The notes: generated by a model from the letters alone, not told the origin. Positions 1-16,720 are shown, counted from the first letter of the stretch. The stretch is 64,000 nucleotides of DNA from Tyto alba (GCF_018691265.1 NW_024881313.1:13031001-13095000); one strand, 5' to 3'. Translations and numbers: made by a program.

Positions 1-29
1 TGAAAGGGTAGGCAGGTTTTAGAGTAGTT

Positions 30-330
30 ATAGGAATGCAGTCAAACATGCTATAGGAACTGAGCCTGCTTAGTCTAGAAAAACTATGGCTGATGGCTGA
101 ATGTAGTAACAGCCTTCAAAGACATCAAATAATGCTATAAAAGAACCTCTTGTTTATTTCTTCAGTCCAAGGGGATTTGGAAGGAAATAATTGTCTCGTT
201 TGAAATGGTGATTTTTAATATTAGCAGTTTGGAAGCATTGAGGTATACCATCCTGAGGGGTACAGCAGTTCAACAGTGGGAGCAAGGAGAAATGGGTTTA
301 TTGCTTCAGTTTCTAACAACAAGATATGCC
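30..330 (+). mobile_element. CR1 LINE fragment, end of ORF2 and start of 3' UTR
   Basis: Reading the plus strand, the stretch around 60-170 follows the order of the CR1 ORF2 C-terminus: a phrase like 'LFSLEKxxLxxD', then a block corresponding to 'viavfkymk', then a lysine/glutamate-rich segment. Frames are broken by stops and small indels. This is a dead, old copy. Its 5' part is either absent or lies left of the window. The right boundary is soft, because the text fades into unrecognised sequence after about 300. The assignment rests on similarity recalled from bird CR1 copies. Confidence 0.5.
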
Positions 331-1855
331 AGTTCTAAGAGCAATAACAAGACTGAGATTTAGAAAGAAAAAGAGAAAGTGAGAGAATTCAAGAGTAGCT
401 TCCTTTGGAGAAAGGGCACAAGAATATATGGCTTGAGAAATAGTGGCTGAGTTTTGGGGCAAATTACCTTGAGAGAGCAAGGAATCAAGCACACTGGATG
501 GAGAGTCCTAAAAACAATTCAAAGTTTAGACAAACATCTTTAAGTATGGTCTAAACATTCTTGAACTTTTTTCTGGTCAGAAGCTCAGAATTAGACAGCT
601 TTGCAACTCCCTTTCCTTTCTCTCTAAATCTATCTATAACAGTCACACTAAAATGTAGACCTTCTAGTGGCCTGTACTTGACTCAAATACATTCTTTGCA
701 ATTAGATGCAGGACAGCGACACTTATTGATTGAAGCCAGAGAGCAAGTCACTAGGACTCTATGTCTGATCATTTACCACACAGCTTTCAGTGTCTCATCT
801 AACTTATTTTTACCATCTTTTCTATATGTAAAAACAGATTATATCATACTTATAACTGAAAAAAAGTAATAAATAAATGTGTTGTTTACAATTATATATT
901 AAATTATGCTTATATTTCTATTGTTTGTTTTATTATTCATTTGCATTAGATTATTTAATTGACATTCTGTGTGTCTCCTGGTTATGTATATATAATTTGC
1001 ATCACTGAATAGGTTCTATACTGAATTTACAGCTTGAATGTTATAATGGTTTCAACACATATTAGGACCCAGCTAACCTAAAAAACAGAAGTCTTTGAGT
1101 TGACCGTATTTCTCTTCTACAGAGGCAGCAGATGAAGAAGATCTAAAATTGGGAGATGAAAAATCAGTACCTCGTAGGGAATAGGTAAAGAGTAAAATTC
1201 AAGTATGCCAACTGGATAAATTGAAAATTCTGGAAATTTGAAAATTCAAAACATGAAAGGGGAAATTATGATAACAGAAAGTTGATTACCTTCTCTTGGA
1301 AACTAGCCATCAGAAGTTCTAAGCCATATAAGAGTAGCAAAGTGAACACAATGTAAAGCCTTTTTAAAAATAATGTTAATAATATCTGGGGGTGAATGAG
1401 AGGAAGTGGAAGGAACAGAATAAGCCTACAAGCTGATGATTACAACTGCGTATTAGCCTGTTACCTAGGAACATACAAGAAATAGCATGAAACTAAATAG
1501 AAATAGTGTGTATTTACTAGAAATGGTATGAAGTTCTGTTATTGATTTGTTCTATCTTCAAGTAAATCACTTTGCCTTTTAGTGATATTTAGATACACAC
1601 AACAGCTTTCTTTACATCAGTTCCCAGCCCTGTGAATAAAGTACCCACTTATGTTTTTATGGCATATTTAAATCTTTACCTGAGGATTAATTACAAGTAC
1701 CACTGCCACTTGTTACTTAGTATTTCTAAATGAGTTAATGCAATCATCTCATTAGCTCAATTTTAGTGAAATAAGTAATTAAATATCTCATCCACTGCTA
1801 TGCATAAAATGCATTAATGTGGAGCCATACTCACATGTAATCTGAAACAGGCAAA
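331..1855. other. Intergenic sequence, nothing recognised
   Basis: AT-rich sequence downstream of NXPH1. The longest open stretch (561-869, plus, 102 codons) has no recognisable motif, no splice context and a composition typical of chance ORFs. I see no repeat signature, RNA gene or CpG-rich segment. Confidence 0.5.
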
Positions 1856-1859
1856 ATTA

Positions 1860-2590
1860 CTTAAAACAAAAAGTAGAGTTAAAAAACCCACATCAAACAG
1901 CAGTGAAAGCACACCAGAAATCAGTCAGAAAAGAACAACAAACTATTTCTTATATATGACATCACAGCAGTGATCTAGAAGTAGGCCTAAATAATTTACT
2001 AATGAAGTTCACAGATGATTCTTACATCTGTGAGCTGCAGAAAATAGTGGTATAGGGAAGCAGTTGCTAAGATATCTGAAGACTGCTATTTCAAAACTCA
2101 AATGGTAAACAAAAAAGAACACTGGATAATTAAGGCTTGCCATTTCTATTACAAGTAATAGTGGAGAGCTCATTAGAAGTAAATTTTTTGCAGTTTGAGA
2201 CCTGAGAGAGTCAACTGTAACTATGAAAGTGGAAGAATTTCGTTAGAGAAAGGTGATAAGACCCCTTATTGAGATTCCACCTAAAATATTGCATTCATGT
2301 GTAGTGTTTAACTGTAAGAGACTGAGGAAAAGGGAGTTGTTCTGAAAAGACCAACACAGTTCTGGAATGGTTAATGAAAGGCAGCTTTACAGGTAATACT
2401 TGTGCAATTAACAAAAATCATCTAAGTGGAGAAAATTTGTAAGATTCCCATGAACAAATGAAAGGGATGCTTTTACCTCAATAGGAGGAAAAGCCTTCTT
2501 TCAGGGGTACAAATTCAGTAACAGTATAGTCTTCAGGGAAAGAAAAGTAGAAAATTGCTCAATGCTTGTAGAACAATGTTAGAAAAAGTT
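1860..2590 (+). mobile_element. CR1 LINE fragment, reverse transcriptase C-terminal half
   Basis: At 1996-2025 one frame reads LLMKFTDDSYI, which lines up with the CR1 reverse transcriptase catalytic block (family form LLxKFADDTKL). The two aspartates of the DD pair are kept. Further on, at about 2255-2310, the text follows the 'RPLLEYCIQ' region of ORF2, and the lysine-rich downstream segment continues to about 2560. Stops and frameshifts are frequent, so no protein can be made. The order of the blocks gives sense on the plus strand. Boundaries are approximate. The copy is separate from the one at 30-330. Confidence 0.65.
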
Positions 2591-4572
2591 TGAGAAAATA
2601 ATAGTTCATTGGAAAAGGGAGAGATTACTTCATAAAATATTTATCACTGCACTAGTTTTGATTAAAGAAATGGTGGCCAATAAGTCTCTGATACACAGAG
2701 GAGATATTATTATCCCATAATATGGAATGGTACCGGAAAATACTGGTAAGCTCTTGAAAACAACACAGTCCAAAGTTTGCATCAAGTAACAAATACAGAT
2801 TGTTACTCCTGTTTTCCAAAGGACTACAGCTAACTTACTGAAGCTTATTGGGTAAAAGTTGTAATTTATTGTTCTTAAGTCATGGAAGATTCATTTGGGA
2901 AGCTCCTTGTTAAAGTCTCATTGACACAAAAGCTCTTTTGCTACTGATTGTCCACATTATTAACTGGGAATGACCTACAGGTCATTGGCAAAATGAAGAC
3001 TGGTGCACTTAATGTCATATGCCTATATATCAGTTTACTTCATACAGTTTTTGAGCAAACTCCACACTTGGAGGATTAAAATGAATGATTCCTAGGTAAA
3101 TGCCTTTCATATACCTCTAGATTTAAACAAAAACAAAAATGGAAACAAAACAAAAAGCAAAACCAAAAAAACCCAACCAAATAAAACTGTCATGGGTTCA
3201 AGATCACCACTGTCCCTCACCAGTCAAGCCTTATTATTTCTGCTTTATCGGCAATAAAGTCTGGATTCTAAATGTAACCAGTAGAATGGAGTCCAGAGTA
3301 TTTGCCACTGGAGGGAGTATGTTGCAGTTGTTGAAATTTCCTTGCAAAAAATTCCAGCTTTATTCTCAAGACTTCCTCACTCTATGACTAATCAAAATAC
3401 TCTACTCCCACCCAAGAAATTCAAAGATGTTTCATAAATTTGGCATAATATATTTCACCACAACTATAGCTATTGAATACTGTAAGAATTAATGACTTTT
3501 TATTCACGTTCCAGAAGTGACCTCATTTTTCCTCAGGTTATCTGTTTCTAAGTAGGCTTTTGCAGCTCATTTTAGATTCACTGTGACCTAGATGAGAAAC
3601 TGAACATCTCATTATTTATGCCTCTGTCAACTCTGCTTTTAATTATTTTTTATCATGAACAGATTTGTACATAAACCATTGTTTTTTTCCCAGGAATTCA
3701 GTAGCCTTTCCATAAAATATTGGACAAAGTATCTGATTTGTTTTTTGAGGATTTCCACATCTTCACTTACATGTATGAACAGTTTCAACTTTATAAAATT
3801 TTTTTGGTCCCTCCAATTTTCTGTTAACAGGTAAAAGTTCATTTCACAGACCACTAAAGCCTTCCATCATAGCAATATCTCTACTTGCTACATGGCTGAG
3901 GTGCACTTCAAATCAGGAATAAATATCACACGTTCTATCTTCTCAAATCCTACCTTTAACAATGGGACTATAGCTTTCAGAATTAAAGTTCAAGTGAGTC
4001 ATTGGTTTGCTCCTGATCTAAAGCACCTACAAAAAAAACTACATTAGTTTCTTTATCCCAAAGGTAAAATAAAATAAAGGGATTAAAATTATTTATATCA
4101 CGCACAGGACATCAATCCAAGCAAAAGCAGACATCCACCAGCTGTGCCCTTCAAACAGAATAAAAAAAAAAATTATATACGTATTCAAATGAGAAAATAA
4201 ACTTCTGTACAAAACAAAATGATCTCCTTGTTAGTTTGGGTAGTGATAGTACTTTAACTAATTAGCAGGAAATATAGAAAACAATTGAAAGATTTTATTT
4301 TTAGCCACAGGATGCATTAACCCTTTTGGAGGGATCACGCAACATGTATTAGATCATATTATCAGGTGTGTACTGCCTGAGGAAATAAAATATTCCAGCA
4401 GTTCTCCAATTTACTGTATCATTACAAATGACAGTTCTATTTTAATGAGTGCTCCTTTCACAAACAGCGAAAAGTGTTAAACTTATCCATAGATACTGAC
4501 TTTCTCAAATTTATCTAGAAAATTAATTAATCTGTGAATTTTAACATAATTTCAGTAAGATACTATCTTCTC
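2591..4572. other. Intergenic sequence with one A-rich tract
   Basis: No gene or named repeat is recognised. At 3127-3180 there is an A-rich, C-punctuated stretch (a CAAAA-like pattern) that may be the tail of an old retroposed sequence. The ORFs at 3139-3387 (plus) and 3639-3854 (minus) are short, carry no motif and are judged chance. Confidence 0.45.
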
Positions 4573-4610
4573 TTTTTTTTAAAAAAAAAAGGGGAAAAAA
4601 AAAAGAAAAA
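4573..4610. repeat. Low-complexity T8-A10-G4-A10 tract
   Basis: Eight T are followed by ten A (4573-4590), then four G and ten A with one further G. This is simple low-complexity sequence; the T-A junction is a small self-complementary block. Confidence 0.85.
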
Positions 4611-4984
4611 TACTTTTTATTAGGCAATAGTCTGTGCTTCCACTGTCAAAATGTTTTCAGAAACAGTATTCATACTCATACACTAAAGTGGTAACAAAGT
4701 AACTCATCAGAGAACTTTAGTATAAATGATAATCAAGGTTTCTATTTTTTAATACATGCACAATATTAATAATTTGCTTCATTTCTTATTATTTGCAGAC
4801 TGATACAGTGGAATCAGAAGTTTTGAAAAGGGTCAGGGATGCCTGTATTTCATTGATGTATATATGAGTATTTAAAATAGTACTTTTTTGAGAACTATGT
4901 ATATTCTTAAAAGAAAACTAATTTCATAGACAATATGCCTCAAATTTACAAATACATGATTTACAAGAATTATGGAGTACACTG

Positions 4985-5110
4985 TTTCGAGAATTGGCAG
5001 CTTTTGACACGAAAACTCTTTCTGAATAGATATAGTATATGTTTCTGTATTATGCATCTCCTAGCACAACAGGTCCTTGATGTAGCCATTTGAGGTCCCT
5101 GTCAATGTTA
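4985..5110 (+). repeat. Possible MIR/L2-type 3' tail fragment
   Basis: The phrase around 5057-5078 (cctagcacaacaggtcct) resembles the tail of the MIR-like SINEs annotated at 48415-48650 and 50045-50292, where the equivalent text is 'cctagnncaannnggtc'. The preceding 60 bases roughly follow the same tail. No tRNA-like head is visible, so this would be a truncated copy. The match is short and could be chance. Confidence 0.3.
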
Positions 5111-6070
5111 GACACATAGTTAAGTACAATTCACTAGAGACAATATTATCTTCCATTCCTAGATGGAGTTGAATACAATTTGAATATCTCTGTCACAGAA
5201 GGACATGGAGGACCCATACAATGCTAAGACTGTGGTTCAGTGTCTTCTGGTGAAGAATAATTCTTCAGATCACATGCCTAAGCTTTAGGTCGGTTTTGCT
5301 GTAAAAGTAGCATTTTGTAATCCCTCTTTTCCTCCACAATACTCTAACACATCATTGTCAGAGTAGTTTATGATATTTCTAGAGGATTCCAAGTTACAGC
5401 ATAGGATTCAGAATACATGAGGATGTAATGATTTAGTCACAGTAAAACTGCCATTTGACTAAATCCCTTGATTAGTATTATTTAAATCTCTAGGCTAACA
5501 TGAACCAGAACACTACAAGATTTCCATTCTGCTCTCCTATAAATGCAGGTTGAATATTTCACTGTCAGTTAGTACAGTAAATTTCAGCAGTTTCTGACAT
5601 CATACATTTTAAGGGAAACTTTGAAAGACAGATCTGTGTAAAGATGAATTTATTTGTTTGTTTGCTATCCATGGAAACTTGGGAAAGGGGGAGAAAGGAA
5701 TAAAACTTCACAAGTGACTTCATAAGGAGGGAAGAAAGTATATTTTCTGTCCCTGAAGTATTTTGATAAAAATAACAAGTGAAAGTCTTCCAGCTTTCCA
5801 TCACTGTTTAGAACTTTGATCAATGATTTTTGCAAAGCAAAACCACCTACCTGTTTCCTATATTCTGGATTCCTTTACTTAAAAGCACGGAAGCTGACAC
5901 ATAAATTCTATCACAGACCCACCCAAAGCAAGATTAATATATTGATCTTTGCTCAAGCACACGATCCATGTACTTTTGCAACAGGAATAATTAGTTTCAT
6001 TGAAATATCCCTAGTTATGACTTCTTTATGTAGTGAAAATAAGGCACAAAACATGCTTTAAATGTGGTGG

Positions 6071-6072
6071 TT

Positions 6073-6105
<33 letters not shown>
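6071..6105 (+). repeat. T9-A26 homopolymer
   Basis: Nine T followed by 26 A on the plus strand. No LINE or SINE body is visible immediately to its left, so it need not be a retroposon tail. Confidence 0.9.
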
Positions 6106-6106
<1 letters not shown>

Positions 6107-7992
6107 TGAACAAACCCAGTCTCTTCATTTCTTAAAAGTAAATAGCTCAATCTTCTTTAATCCTAAAAATATATCATTAGCAATATACATCTTTATTACG
6201 TCTAGCATTAGTGAACTATAGTGAGACAACATTTTCCTGGCCTAGCACTCCATTAAGGCATTGTTAATGTGTCAGCCCCAGATACCTATGCACACATTGT
6301 TTAACTGAATTAACACATTCATGTTCATTAAATTCCTTTTTCAAATGGCAAACCAAAGACATTCTTTAACAAAGTTAGCAAACACAAAATATTTCACAGA
6401 GATTGAATGAAATGCAATTAAGTAGCACCTAAGTAATGCATTATATATTTTGATATTAGATCGAAACCAGATCACCAAAAGAACTCTTCCAAGTTCAAAC
6501 TCAAGAATGCTTATGAAGACTAGCAAGTCCTTCAAAGGCTTAAGACTAAAAAATAATATGACTGACTGTGACAGAGGCAGATAAAGTACCAACTACCACA
6601 ACTAAAAGTATCAGAACAACTGTATGATGAATAATTCCTTTTTGTATTGATGTTAATTGAAAAGTGGATAAATATATATATGAACAGAATGTATATACTT
6701 CATATATTTATAGGAAATTTTAAAAAGAAAGAAAATAATGAAACTGTACCAGTAATAGTATTTCACATCCATTTTTCAGAAATATAAATGAGAACACAAA
6801 GCATGTAATGCTCAATCATAATACAGATTGCTGAGATTGCTAACATATTTAACACTGGAATTCTACATATTATTAAATGGACAATTGTATTGAACTCAAT
6901 AATTAAATTCCTATTGACTTTAATAGAGCCAAGGTTTTACTCTTGGTCATAGCACAAATTATTTTGTGGTTCATATTCAGAACAGTTACTTTCCATAGAG
7001 CACAAAGAGGAAACTACCAATATAATCACAATTTGTGTCCTAGAAAAAAAAAAAGATGCATCTCAGTATATTCCTGAATGAGATCAGATCAGGACTGTAT
7101 GGAATGGACAATTTCTTTCTCCAAATCTACACAGGTTCCAGAGTTTCAAGTTTGTCCCAGAAAATGTCATGTATCATGAAGAAATTTCCACAAACATATC
7201 TGTTTGAAGAAACCAAAACAATAATAATATGGAAATCTCCTCTCCTACTCTTACATCAGTGGGAAAATATTTACTTGTCAATAATGTTATCCATTTGCTC
7301 TGTTTCATTCTCTTTTAGGTTCTGCACGTTTCAGCAAGAGAGGTCCACAACTAGAAGTTGTTTCAAACATCTCACTTCTTAAAACATTAATGGAGTACTT
7401 ATTGGAACTTTGGAGAAGCTGCTCATGAAACTGTGCATTTGGAAGCTGACCCATATCTTCATTTATAGTTATGACACAAGAGCACAGAACCTGGGGGTGA
7501 GGGTGGGAGAGGGGAGAAAACTTTGCCAGGAATGATAATTCTGAAAGATATGAGATGAAATACTGCGTTCTTCTTTGGGCAGCCCTCTTTTAGGCATGAA
7601 CTTGTTATAGTTGCTGGTTATCTGGATGCTGGGGGTAAAATATGCCACTATAGACAAATATACATATATATAAAAGCTATGAGCATTTTGTTTATAGAAG
7701 AAAATTCCCTTGTACCATAAAAAGGAATCTCTTAATTCCATAAAGAGATATCAGTGCCTCGAAGGAGGCTAGAATTAAGGCAAAGACAGGCCTGTGTACA
7801 CAGAGAGCGGCTCCATGTTTCCCCAGTTCTAAATGATAATGAATCATTTTAAACAATGTCCTGCTCCTGTAATTTCTTATCCAAGTGGGGGCTTCCACTC
7901 AAGTTAGCAAGACCCTTCTGTAATAATTTCTGCTTGCTAGGAATAGGGCCTAAAAAATTTTCATCTATTCTACATATGTCTGTATGTATTTG

Positions 7993-8074
7993 CACACACA
8001 CACACACGTACATATACACGCATAAACATGCACACACACAAATTTATGAATATATGTATATATATGTACATATG
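7993..8074. repeat. Compound CA/TA microsatellite
   Basis: An alternating CA run at 7993-8007 is followed by imperfect CA and TATG units, a second CA run at about 8030-8040, and a TA/TG stretch to 8074. It lies about 100 bases beyond the proposed NXPH1 cleavage site, on the far side from the gene. Purine/pyrimidine alternation is nearly continuous. Confidence 0.85.
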
Positions 8075-8182
8075 CAAAGAGACAAGAATGAAAAACATGT
8101 CAGACTTGGAGTGTTATCCGCTTGTCAGAACCATTTAAACTACTATCTACACAGTACATATTGAAACTCAACTTTAAGATTT

Positions 8183-8188
8183 TTTATT
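8183..8188 (-). terminator. NXPH1: Candidate distal polyadenylation signal AATAAA
   Basis: The plus strand TTTATT reads AATAAA on the minus strand. It has a UGUA element (UGUACA) within 15 bases upstream in the sense direction. Sense sequence 15-30 bases beyond it is U- and GU-containing. Cleavage would fall near 8155-8173. Several AATAAA hexamers occur by chance in sequence this AT-rich. Confidence 0.45.
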
Positions 8189-9122
8189 TTTATGTACAGT
8201 TCATTTTTTTTTCTCTGGAAATAAAATATCTAAATACAGACAGACTGTAATGTTGTATATGTATAGCTTTCAACAATACTTTAGCTGAATAAATGTTTTG
8301 TACATAGTTCTGTCTTTTAATGGAGTTTACAGCTACATTGATAAAATGGATTCCTCATTTCCTTGATTGTTTTTAACCAATAACAAGCAGAGAGACAATT
8401 ACAAGTTAATATTAATAAGCAGCTCAAATAACACTAGTTAAATTATGTACAATACAAACCATTCATACAAATGAAGACTAGAATATTGAATTTGTTACAA
8501 TATTTTGTAATAAAGATAAGACAGCCACTTATAACTTACATGTTCTCCGCCAGGCATTTTTCTTCTTAGAGATCAGTTGGAGAGTTTTTAAGTAGCTTAT
8601 CTGGCCTAAACTGAACCAGGTTTAAAGAATCAGAGCTTAAAGAGTCAGAGAAACATGAAACCAGAATGTCTGCCCACATGTAAATTCCAAATGTTTGCCC
8701 ATCTTTACTAGTAACAGGCTCGCTCCATGGAAAAAGAGCCACCTAACACCACCTCGAATGTGCCTACTGTATGCTGGAAAAAAGTCACGATGCTTTGCTG
8801 TGTTCATATAATAAGGAATACTGAACTCTAGACACACATTTTTCCCATTTTAACAAGTATTTACTCCTACAGTATTATTTACCAGTACAGCTACTCCAAG
8901 CAGTAGAATGCATGAGTGAGGATTATTGATTGGCGTATACTCAAAGGACTTTCAAAGAGATTTCCATAACAGTCTGCATTAGAAACCATTCTCTGTCTAG
9001 TTAATCCATTTTTCTTGATGATAGGTTATCCTGAAACCTTAGATATCAGACAGTGAACGCTCTCTTAACAGGAATCTCAACAGATGTGAGCTGAAAAGAG
9101 TGTCTCTGTGTATGTGTATGGT

Positions 9123-9128
9123 TTTATT
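9123..9128 (-). terminator. NXPH1: Candidate proximal polyadenylation signal AATAAA
   Basis: The plus strand TTTATT gives AATAAA on the minus strand, about 220 bases after the stop codon. Use of this site would give a short 3' UTR. There is no obvious strong downstream GU-rich element, so it ranks below the 8183 site. Confidence 0.25.
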
Positions 9129-9347
9129 TCAAATCCATAGTGATTTATGACTAGACTGATACATGGAGCTGTCTGGGCAAAAATTACATTAGATTGTTTT
9201 CCACTAACATATTTGCAGCCATTTGACATCATCATCAGCAGGTAGACACATTCCAGGCAATAGATGTGGCCTTCCTCCTTGAGGTTACAGCCCTGTCATA
9301 TGACCTTTTTTATTCCCCAGGCTTCAGTCTCAGACACATGTCGGTCC

Positions 9348-13321
<3,974 letters not shown>

Positions 13322-13875
13322 TGTACTGGACCTGGCTAGGATAGAATAAATTTTCTTCACAGCAGCTCATATGGTGCTGTGGTTTATATTTTTGACCCAA
13401 ACACTGGTAACACACTAATGTTCTAGCTCTTGTTGAACAGTGTTTGGGCAGCATCAAAGCCTTCTCTGTTTCTCTCTCAGCGCCTCAAGTGAATAGATTG
13501 GAGGGGTACACAATACATTGGGAGGGAACACAACTGAGCAGATGACCTGAACTAACCAAAGAGATTTTCCAGACCATATGACATCATTCTTAGCAATGAA
13601 AAGTTTTAGAGGGGGGTTAGCCTTCTTTTTCTCAGGAACTGGGGGGGCATCACTCTACCTGTGGGAAGTGGTGAGTGTTGCCTTTGCATCACTTCTTTTA
13701 TTTTGTCTTCTCTCTTCTTCCACCTACGCTTCACTTATTAATTTCTTTTTTATCTTGGCCCCCAAGTTTTCTTGCTTTTCTTCTTCCTTTTCTCTTCCCC
13801 TGTCCCACAGGGAAAAGTGGGTAAGTGAGCAAGCAGCTGTGTGGTGCTTAGTAGCTCACTGGAGTCAACCTACAA
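13322..13875 (+). mobile_element. Solo LTR of an avian endogenous retrovirus
   Basis: The order of blocks follows an LTR type common in bird genomes. It begins TGTACTGG, runs through a segment with 'ttcttcacagcagctcatatgg', then 'ccatatgacatcattc' and a weakened TATA-like region near 13605, and ends with 'ggtgcttag...caacctaca'. It is about 550 bases long with no internal viral genes beside it, so it is a solo LTR left by recombination. The usual ATTAAA-like polyadenylation position reads ATTAAT at about 13738, so the signal looks mutated. No convincing target-site duplication was found. Superfamily (ERVL- or ERVK-like) cannot be settled by eye. Confidence 0.75.
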
Positions 13876-15589
13876 TACCACTACAGTGCATATAGCAATG
13901 TTACAAAAGGGCCAAGAAGGGGGGATTTCCTCCATGATTGTATAGCTAGAAGTGTTTTTAGAACAATTATGATGTCAGAAGTGTCCACACAGAACAATAG
14001 TAAGGAGCAAAAGATTTAGAAATGCTTATCCAATACCACAAATGTCAGTGGAAAAGCACTCAGTAAGCACAACAGACTGACCTTTGGTTCCAGTCTTGTA
14101 CTTTTAATGGAAAGTACAAATTTCCACTACCTAGTAAAGTTTACTGATATCATAAAGGTACAAGGACCTGACTGCCAGGTAACCCTTTTCCAACAAATAA
14201 TGACAAATTGTTATTCTATTTCTTCTGCTGCTTCTAGGAAGGAGCAAATATAATGTTTTCCATGGGCAAAATATCCCAAAGAGTCATTTAAAAAGACACA
14301 GGAATTGATCTGTAATTCAGTTTTTACTCCATTAAAATAGAATACTCCATTCATTTTGTATCCTTGTGTTTGAGGGTGAAGAATTTTTTTATGATGATGT
14401 TCAACATTAAATGTATTTTAATGAATATGTGTAGTTCATTTAGGACTTCCTAAAGGATCGGAAGGTTATTTGCCTCAGAAATTTAGGAGTTCTCTTACAA
14501 GACTCTGAGTTCTAAATGCTTTGTCAGGTCAAACCTGAACATTTGGAGCAGAGGAAAAGTTGGAAAAGGATCTTGGGAAGCCAGGAAGGCCTTCAGTGGT
14601 GAGGTATGCCCTCTTCTCCATGTAAAAACAAACATAGTAACATTAATTTAAGACTGATCAATTTGAGATTTTAAAAAAATAGTCATTCAAAGAGGTACAG
14701 AATGTGTCTTGATTTCTCACTCTTTTATTCTAGCTCTATTACAGTTCATTACCTATAATTACAGTATTGGTTTAGAAATTATGTATTTATTCCTCTGAAT
14801 GTATGACTACTTGAGGGCAAATGAAAATGTAAACAAACAATCTAATACTCAAGGTAGAAAATCTCTCTCTTCAGGTAAATAACTAATCAAAACCAAGATC
14901 ATTTTTGCTGGCATAGTACTGTAAGTATTTGGCAGCACTGTCTTTGAATAAGCTCTGAATAAACGAATTAAGAATTTTCTTTCCTTGGTCAGTTATCTCA
15001 GATACAGCGTAGATAGGAGAGTACTGATGGACATGACTATGAGCTGGACCACTGTCAAGGCAGGACAGCACTCAAAAAATTTTAGCCAATTTCCTCATAT
15101 TAATCCTGTTTATGCAATGGGTGGAGGGAAATCTGAATCTAGTTTACTGTTTGATTTTGATCAATTTTTCTTCTCATAACTGTCTACAGACTGTACAAAG
15201 TTACTAGTGGCATGGAAATATTTTATTCAGTGAATAATTTCCAGACAGTTCAAAGCCAATATTCTACAGAAATTTGACCATAAACAAAGAAATTGATAAT
15301 GAAAGTTAATGGAGATATGATTATGGCAGAGGGGAGTAAAACAATGAAGGACTTGTACCTGTTATAAACTGACACTTTGGAAAAGGAAGACAATAATGAA
15401 AAAACACGTACATTAATATTTCACAGAAAGAGACCTCTGATTTTAACTTATAAGCCTTTTTGCTACATGTAGTGAAAAGAATAAAGATATGGATTGGTTG
15501 ATCAAAAAAAATGCAAACTTGGATGAATTTGACAAATGGAACAGTAAATCTTGATCTACTGTGACAAATGAGAACAGCAAACTGGCTAT
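13876..15589. other. Intron sequence, nothing recognised
   Basis: No repeat, RNA gene or coding signature seen. ORFs here are all under 95 codons, without motifs. Confidence 0.45.
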
Positions 15590-16720
15590 GCAGGATCAAA
15601 CCAAAGACTTATTTACAAAAACATTTTGTCTCCAATAGCAGCTATAAGAGATGCTTGAAGAGCAAGAAGATGGCAAGCATACGATAGTCCCCTAATTTCT
15701 TCCAATCTGTCAAATACTGCAAGTTTCCTCTGCTAGATATTGTTTCTGTATAAGTTTTCTGTTTCAGTAACTCTCAGTAGACTGCTCTTCTGTGCATTTG
15801 TCCACTCTGATGCTTTGTAAAATTTAACCTCCATAACAACCTTCAGCAATGAGTTCCACATCTCTGTCTTACTATTTGTTTTAAACTTGGCTCCTGCCAC
15901 CTTCTTTGGAGAACCCTTCATTTTCCAGATGGAACATTCAGTCTCTGACCAAATTTCCCATGCTCTTCCTTACTTTTCCTTGCTGCTACACTTTACATAT
16001 TCTTTCTACATATATCAGTGAGTGGAAAAATTGATGATTTCTGGATATATAAAGAAGCTTAGTTTTAATCCACCAGTACATACCTCAGTTATGTCTACTC
16101 ATAGTAATAAATAAATACTGATCACTTTTCCAGCCTTGAGTACCAGCCTCCTGGGTCACAGGAATAATCCCTTGTAGGGAAGCCATTCTATACCTATATC
16201 TTTGAATTTCCTTTTTGTCTTTCTCTGAAGCCTCCTCAGTTCAACTATCAGTTCTACCTTTAAGATGAAGAAACTAGACTGGTACATGGTATTCAAGATA
16301 TGGCAGAGCCGTGGTCTTGTATGGTAGCAAATGTCCTTCTATTATTTGTTCACTCTTTTTTCTCCACTAATTCATAATATTTTATTTGGTTTTGATCAGT
16401 AACGAGCACTGAAATGTTTGCATGGAACTGTCATAACCCTAAAATCTCAGTCCTATTTCTATACAAAGCTAGGATTTTCTTTTTTCCCCATGTGTTTCAC
16501 GTTACATTTACTACCAGAGAATTTAATTACTTAATTTCCTGCCTATTTACTAATTCTGATAAGGTCTTTTTGCCATTCCTCACTGCTGGTTCTTATCTTT
16601 TCTACTCTGAAATATTTTGTCACCAACAAACTTTCTTATTGACCTTTCCCAGGTCATTTAAAAATATACTGAACAGCAGAGGTCCTTGCACAAAACCCTA
16701 AAGAATTCGCATGGTGATCT
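15590..16720 (-). mobile_element. Old CR1 LINE, ORF2 C-terminal part plus 3' UTR
   Basis: The element reads on the minus strand. From right to left it shows a phrase for 'GPLLFSIFLNDL' at about 16660-16700, a damaged 'KFADDTK' block (reading KFVGDKI) at about 16610-16630, the 'LEYx' block with the text 'cttgaatac' at about 16290, and then the 3' UTR. The UTR appears on the plus strand as 'caatgagttccacatct' at about 15846 and 'gtctccaatagcag' at about 15630. Stops and indels are everywhere. The length, about 1.1 kb, and strong decay point to an old CR1 subfamily of the type shared by birds, crocodilians and turtles. Confidence 0.75.

Larger units (their letters stand above)
5111..8159. other. 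Intergenic sequence downstream of NXPH1
   Basis: Mostly unrecognised AT-rich sequence. It contains a poly(A) tract at 6071-6105 and a CA/TA microsatellite at 7993-8074, both listed separately. At 6890-6940 there is a short stretch with the signature 'cctattgactttaatagagcc', which resembles a common sauropsid interspersed repeat (family form: cattgacttcaatggnagc). None of the short ORFs here has a recognisable domain. Confidence 0.45.
8160..9347 (-). other. NXPH1: Probable NXPH1 3' UTR
   Basis: This is the sequence immediately after the NXPH1 stop codon on the minus strand. It is AU-rich in the sense strand and has several UGUA elements just before an AATAAA at 8183-8188. That fits a last polyadenylation site giving a UTR of about 1.2 kb. 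A nearer AATAAA at 9123-9128 could give a short form of about 220 bases. The left end is inferred only from signal placement; RNA evidence would be needed to fix it. The small ORFs in this stretch are treated as chance. Confidence 0.5.

Noticed and set aside
3189..3340. Possible LTR edge beginning 'tgtcatggg'
   Set aside because: Only the first nine bases resemble the bird LTR edge; the rest does not follow any LTR I recognise.
9309..9314. AATAAA on the minus strand 35 bases after the stop
   Set aside because: Too close to the stop codon for the usual arrangement and without a good downstream element.
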